Assembly (NCBI GenBank): GCA_964605155.1
Contig: CAZSAK010000011.1
Coordinates: forward strand, 23,528 to 87,527
Length of the DNA: 64,000 nucleotides
Direction: 5' to 3'
Source: CAZSAK01 sp964605155
Lineage (GTDB): Bacteria > Pseudomonadota > Gammaproteobacteria > SZUA-140
Positions 19,074 through 29,200 of this stretch are shown here, piece by piece (the first letter of the stretch is position 1; each line of letters begins with the position of its first letter). The translations under genes were made by a program, and so were the position numbers. Under the pieces are notes generated by a model. It saw only the letters and a list, made by a program, of their open reading frames with translations. It did no database searches and was not told the origin of the DNA.

Positions 19074-20912
19074 ATGTGGGCAAAGATAAAAAACCTGATC
19101 ATTCTTTCCATCGTCATAACCTGTGCGGGGTGTAGTGGCGACCTGGGATTTACCACTACCTCCACGGGTTCTAGTATCACCTCTTCCTCTTCCGCAGTCA
19201 GTTCGATCACCTTACTCACCAGTTCCCCTCAAGCGGGTTCAAGCGGTTCCACACCGGTAACCATTACTGCTATCGTCAAGGATGGCGGTAACCTGGTACA
19301 GGAAGGCATACCCGTTATATTCAGTGCGGACAGTGGTTCTTTGCAGATCACCCAGTCGGAAACCGATGCCGCCGGCATTGCGACGGCGACGTTGACACCG
19401 GGAGGCGATTTTACCAACCGCACCATCAATATATCCGCAACTACCGGCGAAGTTTCCCAGTCTACGACGATCAATGTTGCAGGCACTGCGTTATCGATCA
19501 GCGGCGAAAATACCGTTACAATCGGCGATACGACACAGTTGACGATCGTACTCACAGATTCCGACGGCGATCCGATAAGTGGCAAGACCGTCACAGTGAC
19601 ATCGGCGAATGGCAATACGCTGAGTGCTTCATCGGTCGATACCGATTCCAGTGGCCAGGTACAAATCAATGTAACAGCAACAGTCGCTGGCACGGATTCA
19701 ATCTCAGCAACTGCTCAGGGAGCCACTGCGACACACAGTTTGGCCATATCGGGGGATCAGTTTCAGATTACCACTCCGGCTGTGGATGCCGAAATCGATC
19801 TTGGTGCTGTACAAACGATCACTGCACGTTGGCAGGTAAGTGGCGTTCCACAGGTTGGGCAGACTATAAATTTCACATCCACTCGCGGAACCCTATCGGC
19901 CAATACCGCAGTCACTAATGCCAGTGGTGATGCATCGGTGACGATCACCTCCAATAATGCCGGTCCTGCAACTATCACGGCTTTTGTCAGTGGAGGGCCA
20001 TCGACGAGCAAGGCAGTGGAATTCGTGGCAACGACGGCGGCTGCCATTGAACTACAGACAAGTCCTTCAACCATCGGACCGAATGATGGTAATCAGGTTA
20101 TTACTCAGCAATCGACGATTACCGCGACGGTACGTGATGCAGATAATAATCTTGTTAAGAATAAGGTGATTCGTTTCTCCATTACGCAGGATAACAGCGG
20201 CGGTTCTCTTACTACTGCAACTGCAACTACCAATTCACTGGGTAAGGCCTCAACGACCTATGTGTCTTCCGCGGCGACCACGGCACTGGACGGTGTCATC
20301 ATCAAGGCAGAGGTACAGGATACACCGGCTGTAAATACTACAGTTACCTTGACAGTGGGGAAAAGTGAATTATTCGTTATCCTGGGCACAGGCAACAAGA
20401 TTGTAGATTACAGCGAAACGCAATATAACAAGCAATATGTAGTATTGGTGACCGATTCGGCGGGTAACGCGATCGAAGGTGCAGATGTGAATATCGCAAT
20501 CAATCCACTGGAATATTACAAAGGTTCACGTACATACGGTGGAGTCCTCTGGGATCCAGTTATCAATGCCACCTGTGCCAATGAAGACCTCAATGAAAAC
20601 GGGATACTCGATACCGGGGAAGACGTCAATGGTAACAGCAAGCTGGATCCGGGGAATGTCGTCAGTTCTCCGGCAACCGTCACTACGGGCGCCGATGGTT
20701 CCTTCCAATTTGACCTGATATATGCCAAAGATTTTGGTGACTGGACCAGGGTGAAATTGACGGCTTCCACTGAAGTTTCTGGTACTGAAGCTACACATAC
20801 GGTAAAATTTATACTTCCTGTGGCGACCGGCGATATCAGTAACGAGAATGTCGCACCACCCGGCCTTACCAGCCCGCATGGCGCTGCTGCCGTTTGCACC
20901 GACCCTAACTAG
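19074..20912 (+). CDS. Large Ig-like repeat lipoprotein with calcium-type loops
   Basis: This 612-residue protein lies between pilQ and aroK. It has a lipoprotein signal (hydrophobic LIILSIVITCAGC, Cys about 20), then a Ser/Thr-rich linker, then about four tandem immunoglobulin-like beta domains of roughly 90-100 residues each (about 44-135, 137-230, 231-325, 325-425). Each has the Big_1/invasin-type pattern in which a segment such as VQEGIPVIFSADSGSL precedes a TDAAGIATATLT strand. Near residues 500-525 is DLNENGILDTGEDVNGNSKLD, two consecutive Asp/Asn-rich loops of the EF-hand or dockerin type that probably bind calcium. The protein probably sits at the cell surface and may act as an adhesin or pilus-related structural protein; this is inference from architecture and place. 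The ribosome binding site is weak. Confidence 0.85.
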   Translation: MWAKIKNLIILSIVITCAGCSGDLGFTTTSTGSSITSSSSAVSSITLLTSSPQAGSSGSTPVTITAIVKDGGNLVQEGIPVIFSADSGSLQITQSETDAAGIATATLTPGGDFTNRTINISATTGEVSQSTTINVAGTALSISGENTVTIGDTTQLTIVLTDSDGDPISGKTVTVTSANGNTLSASSVDTDSSGQVQINVTATVAGTDSISATAQGATATHSLAISGDQFQITTPAVDAEIDLGAVQTITARWQVSGVPQVGQTINFTSTRGTLSANTAVTNASGDASVTITSNNAGPATITAFVSGGPSTSKAVEFVATTAAAIELQTSPSTIGPNDGNQVITQQSTITATVRDADNNLVKNKVIRFSITQDNSGGSLTTATATTNSLGKASTTYVSSAATTALDGVIIKAEVQDTPAVNTTVTLTVGKSELFVILGTGNKIVDYSETQYNKQYVVLVTDSAGNAIEGADVNIAINPLEYYKGSRTYGGVLWDPVINATCANEDLNENGILDTGEDVNGNSKLDPGNVVSSPATVTTGADGSFQFDLIYAKDFGDWTRVKLTASTEVSGTEATHTVKFILPVATGDISNENVAPPGLTSPHGAAAVCTDPN

Positions 20913-21060
20913 GTCAAGTATTACGAAGTAATATCTTAGATATACTCGGAGTGCTGCAGTTAAAGACCAACAGGCTGGCGATAATATACGCCGCCATCTT
21001 TCCTTCGTTTCATTAACTCAAGCCGCATCAAATTCTTGATTATCGTGTATTATTACCGGT

Positions 21061-21633
21061 ATGGATCAACCGGTAAATCTGTTCCTTGTCGGTCTGATGG
21101 GCGCCGGCAAGACCACCATCGGCCGGCAACTCGCTCGGCGCCTGAAATTATCATTCGTGGACAGCGATCATGAGATCGAGACCCGCACCGGCGCCAATAT
21201 TCCCTGGATATTCGATATCGAAGGTGAGAAAGGCTTTCGCAAGCGTGAGCGCGATATCATTGACGAGTTGACCCGTCGTAACGGGATCGTGCTGGCTACA
21301 GGTGGAGGCGCTGTCCTGGGTAAGCGCAACCGCGCCAATCTGTCACAACGTGGGATCGTGATCTATCTTCACACATCACTTGATCAGTTGCTGAAGCGAA
21401 CCGCAAAGGATCGTAACAGGCCCCTGTTGCAGACCGAAGATCCACGTGCAAGGTTGGAGACACTATTGACGGAACGCGATCCCCTGTATCGGGAGATTGC
21501 GGATATTATTGTTGAGACGGATAATCGCAATGTCATGGATACCGTAAGGGTGATCATGAAGGGGATAAAGCAACACATGCAGGACTCAACGGTAAAGGCT
21601 GACAGCAGAACCCGCAAACAAGGGAAAGGTTAA
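21061..21633 (+). CDS. aroK: Shikimate kinase
   Basis: It phosphorylates shikimate with ATP in the pathway to chorismate. The P-loop is GLMGAGKTTIG near residue 11, DSDHEIE gives the shikimate/Mg-binding Asp, and ATGGGAVLG carries the conserved GGG motif; RNRPLLQ is the lid region. At 190 residues it is slightly longer than the E. coli protein because of a charged tail. It is followed 20 bases later by aroB, the typical aroKB pair downstream of the pil operon. Confidence 0.97.
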   Translation: MDQPVNLFLVGLMGAGKTTIGRQLARRLKLSFVDSDHEIETRTGANIPWIFDIEGEKGFRKRERDIIDELTRRNGIVLATGGGAVLGKRNRANLSQRGIVIYLHTSLDQLLKRTAKDRNRPLLQTEDPRARLETLLTERDPLYREIADIIVETDNRNVMDTVRVIMKGIKQHMQDSTVKADSRTRKQGKG

Positions 21634-21653
21634 CCGGCGAATGGTATGCAAGC

Positions 21654-22727
21654 ATGAAAACCCTACATGTTGAATTAGGCGAACGCAGTTATCCGATATA
21701 TATTGGCCAGGACCTGCTTGCCAGGCCGGAATTGCTGACACGCCATATCGCGGCTAGACAGGTCATGCTTGTGACCAATGAGACAGTTGCGCCGCTGTAT
21801 ATGGAGAAGGTCAAGGCGGGCCTGAAAGACTACCAATGTGAAGCTGTTGTATTGCCGGACGGCGAACAATACAAGACCATTGAAGTGCTGAATGTCATCT
21901 TCGATGCCCTGCTGACACAGCACTTTGATCGTAGTGTTACGTTGATAGCGCTGGGCGGTGGTGTGATCGGCGACATGGTGGGATTTGCCGCGTCTTGTTA
22001 TCAGCGTGGCGTGGCCTTTATACAGGTGCCGACGACATTGCTCGCACAGGTAGATTCATCGGTTGGTGGCAAGACGGGCGTTAATCATCCGTTGGGAAAA
22101 AACATGATCGGTGCGTTTTATCAACCGCAGTGCGTGATTATCGATACCGATGTATTAAATACACTGAATGATCGCGAACTGGGCGCGGGTCTCGCGGAGG
22201 TCATCAAGTACGGTCTGATCCGCGATCGGGCCTTTTTCGAGTGGCTGGAGACCAATATAGACGCCTTGTTAAAACATGATGCAACGAGTCTGATCTATGC
22301 CATCGAACGTTCGTGTACCAACAAGGCCGAGGTTGTCGCGGTAGATGAGCGGGAGGGCAGCATACGGGCCTTGCTTAACCTTGGCCATACCTTTGGCCAT
22401 GCCATTGAAACCGGTCTTGGATACGGGAGCTGGTTACATGGTGAGGCGGTGGCTACAGGGATCTGTCTTGCGGCCGAACTATCGCGAAGGCTCGGGTGGC
22501 TCAGCGAACAGGATGTGAAACGGATTGTCACATTGATCAGGCGTGCCGGGCTACCGTGTCATTCACCCCCTGAACTGGATGCCAAACGCATGCTGGAGCT
22601 GATGGCGGTGGATAAAAAGGTCCGCTCCGGCACGTTGCGCCTGGTCCTGCTCGAATCCATCGGCCATGCCGTACTCCGCGATGACATTGATTCCGAAGCC
22701 TTGCGAGCGACCATCGAAGCGAGCTGA
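21654..22727 (+). CDS. aroB: 3-dehydroquinate synthase
   Basis: It converts DAHP to 3-dehydroquinate, an NAD- and zinc-dependent early step of aromatic amino acid synthesis. At 357 residues it is full length. Visible motifs are GGGVIGDMVGFAA (nucleotide binding), PTTLLAQVDSSVGGKTGVNH, and the metal-binding GHTFGHAIE with the second HGEAV. It forms a unit with aroK. The next gene, dgt, begins 49 bases later. Confidence 0.97.
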   Translation: MKTLHVELGERSYPIYIGQDLLARPELLTRHIAARQVMLVTNETVAPLYMEKVKAGLKDYQCEAVVLPDGEQYKTIEVLNVIFDALLTQHFDRSVTLIALGGGVIGDMVGFAASCYQRGVAFIQVPTTLLAQVDSSVGGKTGVNHPLGKNMIGAFYQPQCVIIDTDVLNTLNDRELGAGLAEVIKYGLIRDRAFFEWLETNIDALLKHDATSLIYAIERSCTNKAEVVAVDEREGSIRALLNLGHTFGHAIETGLGYGSWLHGEAVATGICLAAELSRRLGWLSEQDVKRIVTLIRRAGLPCHSPPELDAKRMLELMAVDKKVRSGTLRLVLLESIGHAVLRDDIDSEALRATIEAS

Positions 22728-22776
22728 ACAGCCCGGGCCCTGGAAGATTAAAGGGAAGCTGATATAGTTATACAGT

Positions 22777-23946
22777 ATGATTCACAACGTGCCTGATAAT
22801 GCGATTGCATTAGCACCCTATGCGGCGTGTGACGCCAATTCCCGCGGCCGTCGTTATCATGAGCCCCCGCCGAACTACCGCAGCGAATATCAAAGGGATC
22901 GGGATCGTATCGTACATTCCGCCGCCTTTCGTCGTCTGGAATACAAGACGCAGGTTTTTGTGAACCATGAAGGCGATATGTTCCGTACGCGGCTGACTCA
23001 TTCGATCGAGGTGGCCCAGATAGGTCGATCCATTGCACGTGTATTGCGCCTCAATGAAGACCTCACAGAAGCGATCACCCTCGCCCACGACCTCGGCCAT
23101 ACACCGTTCGGTCATGCGGGGCAGGATACGCTTAACCGCTGCATGAAGGAATATGGCGGGTTTGAACATAATCTGCAATCGTTACGCGTGGTCGATACAC
23201 TGGAGGAACGTTATGCGGAGTTCAGCGGCCTAAACCTGACCTACGAAACGCGCGAGGGTATCCTGAAACATTGTTCAACCCGAGTGGCTGCACGCCTCGG
23301 TGAGCTCGGCGAGCGCTTTCTACAGCGTCAGCAACCCGGTCTGGAGGCTCAACTAAGCAATGTTGCCGATGAAATTGCCTATAATAATCATGATGTTGAC
23401 GACGGACTCAGGGCTGGGCTCATCTCCATCGAGCAACTCGTTGAAATCCGCCTGTTTCAGCAACAATACGCGATCGTAATCAAACAATATCCTTCCCTGT
23501 CCCTGCGACGCATAATTCACGAGGTCGTGCGCCGTATGATCAACTGCCAGGTCACCGATCTTGTCGATACCAGTCGCAAACGCATTACTGCGGCGAACCC
23601 TTCGAGTATCGATGCAGTACGTGAGATAGGGGGGGCGTTAATTGGCTTCAGCGCTTCAATGCAGGACATGAACCTTGAATTAAAACGTTTTTTACGCACA
23701 CACATGTATCAACATTACAAGGTGCGGCGCATGACAAATAAGGCTGATCGTATTGTGAGTGAGTTGTTTGATGCGTTTCACGGTGATCCGCAACTGCTAC
23801 CGCCCGGATATCAGGCTAGGGTCTTGCCAATGGAAGGTGAGAATGGTATTGCCGGACGGGCACGAGTGGTGGCAGACTACATAGCCGGGATGACCGATCG
23901 TTTCGCCATCAGTGAACATGAACGGCTTTTCGATATCTCTAGCTAG
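22777..23946 (+). CDS. dgt: Deoxyguanosinetriphosphate triphosphohydrolase (HD domain)
   Basis: It hydrolyses dGTP, or dNTPs more broadly, to the nucleoside and triphosphate. The HD-domain landmarks are RLTHSIEVAQIGRSIAR (first His), LAHDLGHTPFGHAG (HD dyad), and an EIAYNNHDVDDG segment with the downstream Asp. The 389-residue length and R-D-R-x-R-I-V-H-S-A-A-F-R-R-L at the start fit the short dGTPase-like group (type 2), which can act on several dNTPs. It sits between aroB and the WGR/AAA genes on the same strand. Confidence 0.94.
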   Translation: MIHNVPDNAIALAPYAACDANSRGRRYHEPPPNYRSEYQRDRDRIVHSAAFRRLEYKTQVFVNHEGDMFRTRLTHSIEVAQIGRSIARVLRLNEDLTEAITLAHDLGHTPFGHAGQDTLNRCMKEYGGFEHNLQSLRVVDTLEERYAEFSGLNLTYETREGILKHCSTRVAARLGELGERFLQRQQPGLEAQLSNVADEIAYNNHDVDDGLRAGLISIEQLVEIRLFQQQYAIVIKQYPSLSLRRIIHEVVRRMINCQVTDLVDTSRKRITAANPSSIDAVREIGGALIGFSASMQDMNLELKRFLRTHMYQHYKVRRMTNKADRIVSELFDAFHGDPQLLPPGYQARVLPMEGENGIAGRARVVADYIAGMTDRFAISEHERLFDISS

Positions 23947-24005
23947 ACCTCTGCGGGGCCTTGTTGGTACGACTGTATCGTTGACCGGGGTAGGTCACGC
24001 AATTT

Positions 24006-24269
24006 ATGCACATATATATGCAAAACATTACCGCAGGCAACCAGTCACCCCGCTTTTATCATTTGATGCTGCAGAAGGATTTGCTTGAAGGTTGGACCTT
24101 GATCAGGGAATGGGGGGCGCAGGGGTTGCCGGGCAGGGTGAAACGTGATCACCACGAGAGCCGGGAAAATGCTATAGCGGCCCTGTTACACGTCAGAGAT
24201 GCGCAGATTCGCCGGGGGTTTCAGGTGGTATTTACACAGGGAGAGGGGATTCAAAATGGTCGCGAGTGA
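24006..24269 (+). CDS. Orphan WGR-domain protein
   Basis: This 87-residue protein consists almost entirely of a WGR domain, recognised by FYHLMLQKDLLEGWTLIREWG, then GLPGRVK and the closing ENAIAALLHVRDAQIRRGF. WGR domains occur in PARPs and in some bacterial proteins, such as those near MolR, and bind nucleic acid or act as interaction modules. The start may be ATG 24006 or ATG 24018 (both in frame); neither has a strong ribosome binding site. The gene is followed by, and slightly overlaps, the AAA/SPOR gene, so it is likely co-translated. Its function here is unknown. Confidence 0.82.
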   Translation: MHIYMQNITAGNQSPRFYHLMLQKDLLEGWTLIREWGAQGLPGRVKRDHHESRENAIAALLHVRDAQIRRGFQVVFTQGEGIQNGRE

Positions 24270-26028
24270 GGGACACATCTCATCAATGACCCACACACCT
24301 CAAAAACTGGACTACATAGCGCGCTTTGGCCTGAATAGAGAGCCATTTTCCGATGCTGTGGATGATGACTTTTTCTTCAGTGAGTCGGAAGAGGGTGAGC
24401 GCACAAGCCTGTCACGTATTCAACGCCTGAATCTGTTGTTGCATCTCGCGCCTTACAGCGATGTCTTGCTGGTTACAGGTGAAACCGGGATCGGTAAAAC
24501 TACCCTGTTGCATCAATTTCTCGCCAGGGTTGATCCATCATGGCGCGTATGTGCCCTCAGTGCCTCGTCAACGGTCAAGCCCGAGGTTGTGTATCAATGT
24601 CTAATGCGGGAATTCGCCAAGGAGGAGCGCACCTCCGCAAACCAGCCCGACGATGTTGAAGACCTGCGTAAACATATCCGGGCGCTGCGGGAAAGCGCGA
24701 AGTCACCGATATTGCTAATCGATGATGCCCATGAACTATCGGATGAGGTCCTGCTATACGTATTACGACTCGTGCAAACGGGTAAAGATGGTGGCAAACG
24801 TCTTTCCGTCATCATGTTCAGTGGGGCGGATATCGAGCATACACTGGCTCAGAGTGATCTACAGCCCTTGCGCAATCTAATCAGTCATTCGTTCGAGCTT
24901 ACGCCGCTTAACGAAGTAGATACGGGGAATTACATCAAACATCGGCTCGCAGCAGCCGGGATGTCCTCCGAGAGCCCCTTTACTCCCGCGGTGGTCAAGG
25001 TCATCCACGAGACATCTCATGGAATCCCCGGCAAGATCAACGAATTGGCACAGATGGTGTTGAAGAACAGTACATCGGTTGAGCTCACGTCAGATGTCCT
25101 GACCCCGCCTCCCCAGCAAAGCGTGTTCAAACGCTACGGTATTTTGGGCGTGATTGCCGCCGTAGTTGCCGTCATCTTGCTGTCCATGGGCCAGATCAAT
25201 TCGTTCTTTACCGCGGAGCATTCCACAGATACGCGGCAGTCTATGGCAGTGCAACGATCCGGAAACGCTCCTTTATCCGAGGAGGTGTCCGGGGCAGGCG
25301 GGCAGACGGAGCACGGCACTGACATGAATAGATTCGGGACCGCTTCATCCACCACAATGGCACAACGCACACATGGTGAAACAGGGGACGATAAGTCGGC
25401 TGCTGGCACGGGCGAACATACTGAAACCATCACTGCAGATTCCGGAAATACGCCAGCCCATAATCTGGATGAGGACTCCGGTAACGATGCAATGATTGAT
25501 GACCGGGATAAACGAAGCCTCGCCATGGTTGAAGTAGTTGTAACGGATTCGGAAAAAACTGTGAAGGTTGATTCGCCGACCAGTGATTCCCCTGAACCTG
25601 CAGCAACGGAACAGTCCCGGGAGGTGCCCGTCAAAAAACAGGAAAAACAGAACAATACCGATGTCCGCAATGAAAAGATGATCGCGACCCAGAATTCACC
25701 CGGTTCGGGAATACACCGTGAAACGTGGTTGCTACAGCAAGACCCGAAGAGTTTCACCCTGCAACTGATGGCTATCAGGGAAGAAGCGACGATCATCAAA
25801 TTTATCAATGACCACAATCTGCAGGATCAGGCAGCGTATTTCAATACTTATAATAACAACATTGAATGGCTCGCCGTTGTTTACGGTATCTACCCGACAC
25901 GTGAGGAAGCGGAACGGGCCAGCAAACAACTTCAGGAGCGAATCGCAAGACTAAGGCCCTGGATTCGTAGCCTTAAATCCGTCCAGGAATCCGTTCATTC
26001 CAATCAGACACATCAAAGCGGGACATAA
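24256..26028 (+). CDS. DamX-like AAA ATPase with SPOR domain
   Basis: This 590-residue protein has an ExeA/GspA-type AAA domain at the N-terminus, with the Walker A motif GETGIGKTT (residues 75-83) and Walker B LLIDDAHE; then a membrane helix (ILGVIAAVVAVILLSMG, about 295-312); a low-complexity acidic and Ser/Thr/Gly-rich spacer; and a C-terminal SPOR domain (about 490-570) with FTLQLMA and the AYFNTYNNNIEWLAVVYGIY stretch. SPOR domains bind denuded glycan at the septum. Proteins of this layout downstream of aroKB are called DamX and act in division. ATG 24256 has GAGGGGA six bases upstream and overlaps the WGR stop by 14 bases; ATG 24286 is a possible alternative. Confidence 0.93.
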   Translation: MVASEGHISSMTHTPQKLDYIARFGLNREPFSDAVDDDFFFSESEEGERTSLSRIQRLNLLLHLAPYSDVLLVTGETGIGKTTLLHQFLARVDPSWRVCALSASSTVKPEVVYQCLMREFAKEERTSANQPDDVEDLRKHIRALRESAKSPILLIDDAHELSDEVLLYVLRLVQTGKDGGKRLSVIMFSGADIEHTLAQSDLQPLRNLISHSFELTPLNEVDTGNYIKHRLAAAGMSSESPFTPAVVKVIHETSHGIPGKINELAQMVLKNSTSVELTSDVLTPPPQQSVFKRYGILGVIAAVVAVILLSMGQINSFFTAEHSTDTRQSMAVQRSGNAPLSEEVSGAGGQTEHGTDMNRFGTASSTTMAQRTHGETGDDKSAAGTGEHTETITADSGNTPAHNLDEDSGNDAMIDDRDKRSLAMVEVVVTDSEKTVKVDSPTSDSPEPAATEQSREVPVKKQEKQNNTDVRNEKMIATQNSPGSGIHRETWLLQQDPKSFTLQLMAIREEATIIKFINDHNLQDQAAYFNTYNNNIEWLAVVYGIYPTREEAERASKQLQERIARLRPWIRSLKSVQESVHSNQTHQSGT

Positions 26029-26110
26029 GTCAGCGCCATTGTTGTCGACTGTACCCATCGACATTTGGAAAAGTAGTTCTATATTCAGTAGGTTATTAGA
26101 AATATCCTGA

Positions 26111-26139
26111 TTGAACAGGCATCGGTTGATGCGTATAAT
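26111..26139 (+). promoter_or_regulatory. Sigma-70 type promoter of gltBD
   Basis: TTGAAC at 26111-26116 and TATAAT at 26134-26139 are exactly 17 bases apart, with the gltB ATG about 90 bases downstream. The -10 element is perfect. The leader region 26140-26232 shows no riboswitch I recognise. Confidence 0.65.
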
Positions 26140-26232
26140 TGAAACGTTTCGCTCGCGTTTTTTTACGGCCTGTGCGTCATATTAAATCATTAATAATCTC
26201 CAGTAATCTTTAACCTGGGCTGAGAAACACTG

Positions 26233-29200
26233 ATGGATAAGGTATATCCCGGCTTGTATCGGCCGGAATTTGAAAAAGACAGTTGCGGTTTCGGATTGAT
26301 CGCCCAGATGGACGGTGTCGCGAGTCACTGGCTGGTTCGCACCGCTATCGGTTCACTGGCTTGTCTGACCCATCGGGGTGCTGTTGCTGCAGACGGCAAG
26401 ACCGGAGATGGCTGCGGCCTGTTATTAAATAAACCGGACGAATTTTTGCGCGCCGTTGCCGCGCAAGAGGGATTTGAGCTGACTCCCTTATATAGCGTTG
26501 GCATGGTGTTTCTCAACCAGGACCGGAAACTTGCAAGTCTGGCTAGGCAACAACTTGAGCAAGAACTTTCCGCTGGAGGTCTGAGCGTCGCCGGCTGGCG
26601 TACTGTCCCGATAAATCCCGATGCCTGTGGTGATGAGGCCCTTGAAAGCCTGCCCGTCATCGAACAGGTGTTCGTCAACGCCCCGCAAGCCATGGCAGAA
26701 GACGCCTTCGAAAGATACTTATACATTGCACGACGTCGTTGTGAGAAAGGCATTGACGTGGAGGACACGACTTTCTATGTACCCAGTCTGTCGGCACGCG
26801 TCATCTCCTATAAAGGGCTGATCATGCCGGCGAACCTGCCTGTGTTTTATCAGGATCTGAACGATGAGCGCATGGCTTCATCGCTGTGCGTGTTTCATCA
26901 GCGGTTTTCAACCAATACCTGGCCGGAATGGCGCCTGGCGCAGCCTTTCCGCTACCTCGCCCACAACGGTGAGATCAATACCATCCAGGGCAACCGCAAC
27001 TGGGCAGTGGCTCGCGGTCATAAATTCGAGACCCCGCTTATCCCCGATATGGAAGATGTGCGACCGCTCGTGTCGGCACAAGATTCGGATTCTTGCAGTC
27101 TCGATAACATGCTCGAGGTCCTGCTGGCAGGCGGGATGGACATTTTCCGCGCGATGCGCTTACTGATTCCTGCAGCCTGGCAGAATGTTGAAACCATGGA
27201 CTCCGATCTAAGTGGTTTCTATGAATATCATTCCATGCACATGGAGCCATGGGACGGCCCGGCCGGTATTGTATTAACGGACGGCCGTTATGCTGCCTGT
27301 GTCATGGATCGTAATGGCCTGCGTCCGGCGCGTTATGTTGTTACCCGTGATCGGCACATCACATTGGCATCAGAGATCGGAGTTTACGAGTATGACCCAC
27401 AAGAGGTCGTCGCGAAGGGCAGATTAAAGCCCGGACAGATGATTGCGGCCGATACACAAACCGGGCGATTGATGTTCCCCGGGGATATTGATGACCTGCT
27501 CAAGGCCCGCCAGCCATACAAGTCCTGGCTCAAGCAGCATGTCAAGCATGTCGAAAGCAAACTTGCGGGAGAGGTGTTGACCGAAAACCCGCTCGATAAG
27601 GTAATGCTCTCGGTGTATCAAAAGATGTTCCTGGTCACATTTGAGGAACGCGACCAGGTACTGCGCGTTCTCGCGGAGGCTGGTCAGGAGGCCGTCGGAT
27701 CGATGGGTGATGATACACCCATGCCGGTACTCTCTAGACGGGTACGTTCCTTGTTTGATTATTTTCGCCAACAGTTCGCGCAGGTGACCAATCCACCCAT
27801 CGATCCCTTGCGTGAACAGATCGTAATGTCCCTTGAGACGTGTTTCGGGCGTGAGCGCAACCTTTTCGAGGAAACTCCCGAGCATGCCTCCCGGTTACTG
27901 GTCGATTCTCCGGTGCTGACACAAGGCAAGTTCCAGAACCTGATGACTCTGGATGATCCCGACTACGCCCATGAGCTGATCGAACTTAATTACGATGCTC
28001 AACTCGGTTTGAGGGATGCCATTACATCGGTTTGCGACCAGGCAGTGGAAGCAGTACGCAACGGGAAAATCATTCTGGTACTTTCGGATCGTAAACTGGA
28101 AAAAGGCAAACTGCCGATACACGCGCTGTTGGCAACCGGAGCCGTACATCATCGTTTGATAAGTGAAGGCCTGCGTTGCGATGCAAATATTATCGTCGAA
28201 ACGGCGGTAACCCGTGACCCTCACCATTTTGCGGTACTGATCGGTTACGGGGCCACAGCGATCTATCCGTATCTTGCCTTTGAATGTCTGCAGGATTTGA
28301 TCGATACCAAAGAAATTATCGGCAAGACATCCAGGGAGCTGACCATTGCCTATTGCAGGGGTATCAATAAGGGGCTTTACAAGATCATTTCCAAAATGGG
28401 AATCTCGACCATCGCCAGTTACCGCGGCGCGCAGTTATTCGAGATCGTCGGCCTGCATCATGACGTCGTGGAACTATGTTTCACCGGGACGACTAGTCGT
28501 ATACAGGGTACCAGCTTCGACGAGCTGCATAGTGATCTGCAACAAGTTGCCAAAACTGCTTGGAATCGACGTAAATCCTATGAACAGGGTGGATTGCTGA
28601 AGTTCGTCTATGGCCAGGAATACCATGCCTACAATCCCGATGTGATCCGAACATTGCGTGCAGCGGTCCAGGAAGGTGACTATAAAAAATACCTGGAGTA
28701 TGCCGAGATCGTCAACACTCGCCCAGTCACTGCATTGCGTGATCTGTTCGTGCTACGTGAAGATACCACACCGATCCCGATCGATGATGTAGAGTCCGTC
28801 GAGGCAATCCTGCCACGGTTTGATTCTGCGGGCATGTCGCTCGGTGCGCTGTCACCCGAGGCGCACGAGGCATTGGCTATAGCCATGAACCGACTTGGTG
28901 GGCGCTCGAATTCCGGTGAAGGCGGTGAAGACCCGCAGCGTTACGGTACCGAGAGGATGTCCAAGATCAAGCAGGTGGCATCCGGTCGCTTTGGTGTCAC
29001 TCCAGCCTATCTTGTCAATGCGGAGGTATTGCAGATCAAGATCGCGCAGGGCGCTAAACCGGGTGAAGGCGGGCAGTTACCGGGACAGAAGGTCAACGAA
29101 ATGATCGCCAGGCTGCGCTACGCACGCCCCGGTGTTGCTTTGATTTCACCGCCACCACACCATGATATCTACTCCATCGAGGATCTGGCTCAACTGATCT

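Noticed and set aside
18953..19135. A 60-codon frame with a fair ribosome binding site between pilQ and the Ig-repeat gene
   Set aside because: It overlaps the Ig gene's signal peptide in another frame and has no recognisable feature. It could be a short leader, but I could not support it as a gene.
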